From positions 1 through 49,353 of the forward strand of contig JAQYWC010000040.1 in the NCBI GenBank assembly GCA_030145245.1: a stretch of 49,353 nucleotides of DNA, given 5' to 3'. Of the stretch, positions 44,843 to 49,353 are shown piece by piece; position 1 is the stretch's first letter; every line of letters starts with the position of its first letter. The notes beneath the pieces were generated by a model. The model did not search any database and was not told the DNA's origin. It was given only the letters and a program-made list of their open reading frames with translations. Source of the stretch: Desulfobacterium sp. GTDB taxonomy: Bacteria; Desulfobacterota; Desulfobacteria; Desulfobacterales; Desulfobacteraceae. A program made the translations under genes and the position numbers.

Positions 44843-45429
44843 AAAAACAACTGGGGCCTTCTGATGCAATTTTCCCTGTACCTGCAGCATTGATCGTAAG
44901 TGGAACAGATGAAGATGCGAATATTATTACACTGGCATGGGTCGGCATTGCAAGCTCCACTCCGCCGACCATTGGAATTTCAATCAGGCAATCCCGATAC
45001 TCCTTAGAGCTGATACGAAATACCGGTGAATTTTCAGTTAATTTCCCGGACGCATCGATATTTAAAGAGGTAGATTATTGCGGTATTACGACTGGCCGGA
45101 GGCGAAACAAATTTAAAGATACAGGCTTTACGCCATTGGCATCAAAAAAAATAAAATCGCCAATTATAAAGGAATGTCCATATAATATTGAATGCAGGGT
45201 TTCCCAGGAAATCATCATTGGTGACTACGTCCATATATTAGGTGAGATTCTTGAATCCCATGTTGACGGGGACAAGGCTGACAAATCAAAACGGGCGGGG
45301 TTTGATTTACTTAAAATCAACCCCCTTGTATACTTTGCAGAGGCTCGGGAATACTGGACGGTTGGAGAAAAACTGGGATACGGGTTCAGTGCGGGGAAAG
45401 CAATTAAGGAAAAGAGTAAAAACCGATAA
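44839..45429 (+). CDS. Flavin reductase-like FMN-binding protein (flavoredoxin type)
   Basis: A 196-residue split-barrel flavoprotein. FPVPAALIVSGTDEDANIIT, LAWVGIASSTPPTIGISIRQ, RYSLELIRNTGEFSVNFPDA, VDYCGITTGRRRNKF and GDYVHILGEILE are typical of the flavin-reductase-like family, which includes flavoredoxin of sulfate reducers. It binds FMN and transfers electrons or reduces flavin; the partner is unknown. It is translationally coupled to the EamA transporter and converges on the GGDEF gene with a 9-nt gap. Confidence 0.88.
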   Translation: MKKQLGPSDAIFPVPAALIVSGTDEDANIITLAWVGIASSTPPTIGISIRQSRYSLELIRNTGEFSVNFPDASIFKEVDYCGITTGRRRNKFKDTGFTPLASKKIKSPIIKECPYNIECRVSQEIIIGDYVHILGEILESHVDGDKADKSKRAGFDLLKINPLVYFAEAREYWTVGEKLGYGFSAGKAIKEKSKNR

Positions 45430-45438
45430 CCGGATGCT

Positions 45439-47907
45439 TTACCCATCCATCTCGGTCCGGTTGCGGCCGGCTTGCTTGGCCCGGTACAATGCCTGATCCG
45501 CAGCTTTGTACATGGACTCCATGTCGGACGGATAGGTTGAAACAACAAAGCCAAAGGAGGCGGTAAGGAAATCCGACACCGGATTGTGCTGGTGCTCCAT
45601 GGCCAGTTCCTGGACGGCGATCCTCACGCCTTCGACAAAGCCCATTGCCTGGTCCGGATCAAGGGTGGTAAACAGGATGCCAAACTCTTCGCCTCCGAGC
45701 CGGAAGGCATGGTCTGTGGCCCTCCTGCAGTAGTCAAGGAGAAGTTCTCCCAGCCGGACAAGGGCATCATCCCCCATCTGGTGACCGTAAAAATCGTTGT
45801 ACTGTTTAAAGTAATCGATATCCATGATTGCAAAGGCCAGGTATTGCCCGGAACGACGAACCCTGCGGATTTCAATGGGAAAGACCTCCTTGAATTTTCG
45901 CCGGTTAAAAAGGCCGGTCAAAGGATCCATGGCCGCAAGCAGTTTCACCTTGTCCTTTTCTTTGCGCAACTCATCTTCCACCTGGTTTCTCACCTGGATC
46001 TCCCTTCGGAGTCTCAGGTTCAGGCCGGACAGGCGCCTGATCCAGTAAGCCGAAGCCCACAGGACAGCCAGGACCGGAAGCAGCACCTTCCAGAGCAGAC
46101 CATAGTCAAACCCGTGCTCATAGCGCAGGGTGATCCACTTCTGATAGATGGTGTTCCGCTCCTTTTCAGAGATGGATGCCATTGCCTTTTCAACCAATGT
46201 CGCAAACAGGGGCCAGTCTTTGCGCACGGCCATGCAGACCTCAAGTCCATGGGGGGTTGTTCCGGAGACCTTCAGGCTGGTGATCCCCTCTTTCTTGATG
46301 GTATAATTTGCCGTGGCAAGGTTTCCCACATAGGCGTAGGCCTTTCCCGCAACCACACAGTTAAGGGCCCGGGCCGTTGTTTCTTCAGGATAGAGATCAA
46401 TGCCGGGATAGTTTTCCCTGAGGATCTCGTGTTCCGCATAATCCCTGACAACGGCAACCCGCCGTCCCTTCAAGGCCTTCATGTCCTCAACAAAATCGAC
46501 ATTTTCATTGGTTATCACCACCAGGGCAAAGCTCAGGTAGGATTGGGTAAAGGTCATGCTCTTTTGTCGCTGGTGAGTTGGGGCAATGGCGGCGATCATG
46601 TCCACCTGCCGGTTTTCCATGGCGTTCAGGGTTTGAGACCAGGACAGATCCTTTGAACAGACAAAATGGATTCCAAGACGGTCTTCAAGGATTCGGATAT
46701 AGTCGGCAGCAATGCCTTCATACTTACCGTCCGGGTCAAGGAATTCAAACGGAGGCGAGTCAGCGTCGATCCCAAGCCTGACCCTGGGATGCCCGGCCAG
46801 CCACTGGCGCTCCTGTTCGGTGAGCGTGAACGCCCCGGCACTGTGATAAAAGGTATCGAGGAGATACAGCAGATCAAAATGATACAGCAGCGATCCGTTT
46901 TGGGATTTTGATAAACGCTTGAAATCGATGCGTTCCCAGGTGTCCGACAGGAAGCCTGACACCTGGTCCACGTTGCTGCTGTCGATGGCATACATTCCGG
47001 TATTAAACACGGTATTTTCCTGGGAAAAGTCCATGGCGTTCAGATAATCGTACATCAGGATCAGGGCCCAGGCTCCTTCAAACATGTGGCCGCCCACACT
47101 CACCTTGTTTTGATTGGATCGAATGCCTCTTACGGCATCGTCGCTCCAGTCAATGCCGCCAACCACGATTCTGTCCCGGCCCATGCCCATCCCATTTACG
47201 GCATCCATCACCCCAAGAGCGATATCATCCCCGGCCGCCCACACCGTATTGAGATCAGGATGGCGGCGAAATATTGATTCAAACACCTCTTTGGCCTTCT
47301 CCCGGCTCCAGCTTTTTCCGGCATCCACGATCCCATACAGGGTCACATCCTCCCGGTTTAAAACAACCGATTTAAGCCCCCGGACACGATCAATGGATGA
47401 TTTTTCCTTAGGATTTCCCTGGATAGCCACCATGCGGATTTTGTCCCATCCGGCATCCTTGCCCATATCGATCAACCGCTCGGCAAGCAATCCCCCGGCC
47501 CTGGCATCATCCGGCGTAATGCTTCCGATCCAGTGGGAGAACTGTTTCCTTGGCACCATCATGGGATCTGCAAAACCTGTATTATAGAGCAGGGCAGGCA
47601 CCTTAAACCGCTCCGCAACCCTGAGGATCTCTTTGCCGGTATTTTCATAATTCATGAAGATGATGCCGTCCGTTCCCTGTTTACAAACGGTTTTCACCTG
47701 TTCCAACATGGTTTCGCAACGGTTGCCTGCATCATGGACCGTAAGCGTCAACTCAAGATCACTGGCTGCCGACCGGGTAAGCCTGACAAGGGTGGACCAG
47801 AAACTGGTGTCATCCCGGGGAACAAACAGGGACACCCGGAAAGCGGAAACAGGGGATGCAAACAGCAGCGATAGAATCACGATAATAATCAACCTGTTTT
47901 TCAGCAT
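45439..47907 (-). CDS. Diguanylate cyclase with type I and type II periplasmic binding domains
   Basis: An 822-residue membrane cyclase. The start at 47907 (MLKNRLIIIVILSLLFASPV) has a signal-like N-terminus and a GGGGG ribosome site; an extension to 48267 is rejected. Residues about 22-335 form a type I (sugar-type) periplasmic binding domain (VSLFVPRDDTSFWSTLVR, GTDGIIFMNYENTGKEI, VWAAGDDIALGVMDAVNGMG). Residues about 375-605 form an SBP_bac_3 domain (RQWLAGHPRVRLGIDADSPP). Then come a TM near 625-645, a coiled coil and GGDEF (MDPLTGLFNRR, active GGEEF at 738-742, RATD inhibitory I-site at 729-732). It should make c-di-GMP in response to a periplasmic solute. Confidence 0.92.
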   Translation of the reverse strand: MLKNRLIIIVILSLLFASPVSAFRVSLFVPRDDTSFWSTLVRLTRSAASDLELTLTVHDAGNRCETMLEQVKTVCKQGTDGIIFMNYENTGKEILRVAERFKVPALLYNTGFADPMMVPRKQFSHWIGSITPDDARAGGLLAERLIDMGKDAGWDKIRMVAIQGNPKEKSSIDRVRGLKSVVLNREDVTLYGIVDAGKSWSREKAKEVFESIFRRHPDLNTVWAAGDDIALGVMDAVNGMGMGRDRIVVGGIDWSDDAVRGIRSNQNKVSVGGHMFEGAWALILMYDYLNAMDFSQENTVFNTGMYAIDSSNVDQVSGFLSDTWERIDFKRLSKSQNGSLLYHFDLLYLLDTFYHSAGAFTLTEQERQWLAGHPRVRLGIDADSPPFEFLDPDGKYEGIAADYIRILEDRLGIHFVCSKDLSWSQTLNAMENRQVDMIAAIAPTHQRQKSMTFTQSYLSFALVVITNENVDFVEDMKALKGRRVAVVRDYAEHEILRENYPGIDLYPEETTARALNCVVAGKAYAYVGNLATANYTIKKEGITSLKVSGTTPHGLEVCMAVRKDWPLFATLVEKAMASISEKERNTIYQKWITLRYEHGFDYGLLWKVLLPVLAVLWASAYWIRRLSGLNLRLRREIQVRNQVEDELRKEKDKVKLLAAMDPLTGLFNRRKFKEVFPIEIRRVRRSGQYLAFAIMDIDYFKQYNDFYGHQMGDDALVRLGELLLDYCRRATDHAFRLGGEEFGILFTTLDPDQAMGFVEGVRIAVQELAMEHQHNPVSDFLTASFGFVVSTYPSDMESMYKAADQALYRAKQAGRNRTEMDG

Positions 47908-48094
47908 CAATCCCCCTTCAGAAATAACTTTTTTCACATCATACAGCCTTTCGCGACGATTGTTCAAGGGAATAAAAACCTTGATTTTTATAAAGACACC
48001 AGCTAAACATGAAGATAATAATCCAAACCAAAAGACAGTACAATATCGTAACCGCTTTATTAGCATCCATTGACACGAACAGGGAAATGGCGCT

Positions 48095-49353
48095 GTGGAA
48101 AAAGCTTTTGAGACGATCTCTTTGATTCCATACCTCGAATCCTCCGATGGTGGTTTTCGCCTGGAGATTGCCCTGGCCGAAGCAAAACACCAGGAAGAAT
48201 GCGAGTTTCCCTTCCAGCTAGCCCAGGCCCCCCGGCCCCTGTCCCGGCTGGTCAAGGCAAGGGTCATAACTGATCAGGGCACCACCATCAAACAACTCTT
48301 TCTCATGATCCAGAACCATGCCCCCGCCCCCCTTGGCGACGGCCTCACCCAGGTGACAAACACCACCATCGATACCCTGTGGCAGCAAACCCGGATGACC
48401 TACTCCGACCACCCGGATAAGTTACACGGCTTCATCCCCTTTCCAGATGAAGAGAAGCGGCCCCTTTTTACCCCCCTTTTCTTCTGCAAAGAACGGCGAA
48501 TTTTCTTCCACCCCCCCTGCCCTGAATGCGGAACCGGGCTCACCCTGTGCCGGGATGACGAACAATTGAAACAAGCGGGCCTTGCCATGTTTTCAACCGC
48601 CATGGAACGCCATCTCTATTGCCCCGGTTGCATTGCCGCAAAGGGCATCTCAATCTTTTACAAATATTCGCGACAGCCCGACGATGCCGTGTTTGTCAAG
48701 GACAGGGGCGACCTGGTCATTGACTTCAAGCGGCTGAGAAGCCCGGGGGAAGCCCAATGTGGTTTCCCCTGCACCACCTGCCCCAACCACAGCGAATGCT
48801 ATATCCTGGACCGGAAGGCAAAGGAGCGCATCGCCTTTTTCTCCTTTTACCCCTTTTACATGCTCATGTTCGAGGCCTGTTCCATGAACGCGGTTGATTT
48901 CCTGGCACTTGCCTCCGGAGCCCCGGAAAAAGAGGTCAACCAAGTTCTCCACCAGGGAAAAAAAGGAGTACCCCTTCACTTTCCCTGCCGGTTTTTCTTT
49001 GAGAATGACGAGCGACTCTTTCTGGAGATCCTGTTTATAAAGCTGTCGTTCCTGCACCAGGTGTTTAAAACCCTTGCCACACAATCAAAGCAGACAATTA
49101 TTCCCGGCACCGGGTTCACGGCCCAGAGCCTCTGGATCGAACCCATGGAAGGGACAACGCCCCTGCCCTGGCTCTGGAACTTCAGGATCACCATAATTGA
49201 TCTTTTGGAAACAGCACCCGGCCACATCGGTTCAAGGGAATTTTCAGCTCACGCTTTTTTTCGGTTTTTTTCCTCCCTCTGGTTCTACACCCTGGCCGTA
49301 AACAAAACCCAGACCTTTGAGACGGTTCTCAGAAAGCTAGACGCTGCAACAGA
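48095..49353 (+). CDS. Cysteine-rich (zinc-ribbon-like) protein of unknown function, 5' part
   Basis: An open frame of 419 codons runs from GTG 48095 to the window edge with no stop; the only upstream in-frame stop is at 48071-48073 and no ATG precedes. GGGA lies about 9 nt upstream. Two cysteine clusters are visible: C142/C145 with C176/C179 (PCPECGTGLTLC and YCPGC, zinc-ribbon-like), and C222, C226, C229, C235 (CGFPCTTCPNHSEC). Aromatic, helical segments follow (RIAFFSFYPFYMLMFEACSM, FSAHAFFRFFSSLWFYTLAV). I do not recognise the family. Codon pattern and lack of stops make it a real gene. It is divergent from the GGDEF gene. Confidence 0.8.
   Translation, partial: MEKAFETISLIPYLESSDGGFRLEIALAEAKHQEECEFPFQLAQAPRPLSRLVKARVITDQGTTIKQLFLMIQNHAPAPLGDGLTQVTNTTIDTLWQQTRMTYSDHPDKLHGFIPFPDEEKRPLFTPLFFCKERRIFFHPPCPECGTGLTLCRDDEQLKQAGLAMFSTAMERHLYCPGCIAAKGISIFYKYSRQPDDAVFVKDRGDLVIDFKRLRSPGEAQCGFPCTTCPNHSECYILDRKAKERIAFFSFYPFYMLMFEACSMNAVDFLALASGAPEKEVNQVLHQGKKGVPLHFPCRFFFENDERLFLEILFIKLSFLHQVFKTLATQSKQTIIPGTGFTAQSLWIEPMEGTTPLPWLWNFRITIIDLLETAPGHIGSREFSAHAFFRFFSSLWFYTLAVNKTQTFETVLRKLDAAT

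Noticed and set aside
47908-48267. N-terminal extension of the GGDEF protein to 48267
   Set aside because: The extension overlaps the divergent cysteine-rich gene and lacks family features. MLKNRL at 47907 has a ribosome site and a signal-like sequence.
1-49353. CRISPR arrays, tRNA and rRNA genes
   Set aside because: No short regularly spaced repeats, tRNA-like cloverleaf or rRNA sequence was recognised by eye; a scan with dedicated covariance models would settle this.

Overview
The window looks like chromosomal DNA from a metabolically versatile Gram-negative anaerobe. The closest match to my knowledge is a marine sulfate reducer of the Desulfobacteraceae / Desulfobacterota. This rests on the gene mix: acyl-CoA catabolism with a fused B12 mutase, a DUF4214/RTX-like giant surface protein, a PEP-CTERM tail, YfiR and many sensor proteins. 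No rRNA or sulfate-reduction marker is present, so the assignment is an inference.

Layout. (1) 1-3179, minus: the N-terminal 1059 residues of a giant surface protein with near-identical 90-residue repeats, cut by the window edge. (2) 3732-11168, minus: M24 peptidase, 3-hydroxybutyryl-CoA dehydrogenase, thiolase, IcmF-type mutase and a TetR regulator. (3) 11511-22365, plus, divergent: acyl-CoA dehydrogenase, acyl-CoA ligase, methylglutaconyl-type enoyl-CoA hydratase, methylcrotonyl-type carboxyltransferase, an HMG-CoA-lyase-like protein, an XRE-cupin regulator, acetoacetyl-CoA synthetase, an ECHDC3-like crotonase and a methyltransferase. Blocks 2 and 3 are divided by a control region in which two consensus-like promoters each have the same 17-bp near-palindrome just downstream, in mirrored orientation. 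This looks like a TetR-controlled divergent regulon for branched short-chain acyl-CoAs (isobutyryl, isovaleryl or leucine-type carbon). (4) 22380-27300: a decayed, more AT-rich zone. It holds a PEP-CTERM protein tail, an ISAzo13-type transposase pseudogene, a frameshifted small exported protein, an intact chemoreceptor, a scar copy of the end of block 3 and a lysine-rich microprotein. (5) 27304-29041, plus: CurA-type reductase and DJ-1/PfpI protein. (6) 29512-34524, plus: oligopeptide-type ABC importer with a Tat-exported binding protein and a fused double ATPase. (7) 34655-40699, minus: YfiR, CHASE8-like histidine kinase and response regulator with stop/start overlaps, followed by a lipoxygenase with all its iron ligands and a damaged hypothetical gene. 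(8) 40987-48267: a tandem solute-binding sensor with a cysteine C-terminus, a LysR / EamA / flavin-reductase group, and a GGDEF protein with two kinds of periplasmic binding domain. (9) 48095-end, plus: an unrecognised cysteine-rich protein, cut by the edge.

How it fits together. The two acyl-CoA arms would let an acid be activated, rearranged or carboxylated, and cleaved to acetyl-CoA and acetoacetate. However, the biotin-carboxylase subunit and an electron-transfer flavoprotein are not in the window. Two enzymes, the lyase-like protein and the second crotonase, lack the hallmark catalytic residues of their families and may do something else. The most unusual groupings are this non-canonical pathway and the YfiR / kinase / regulator / lipoxygenase cluster.
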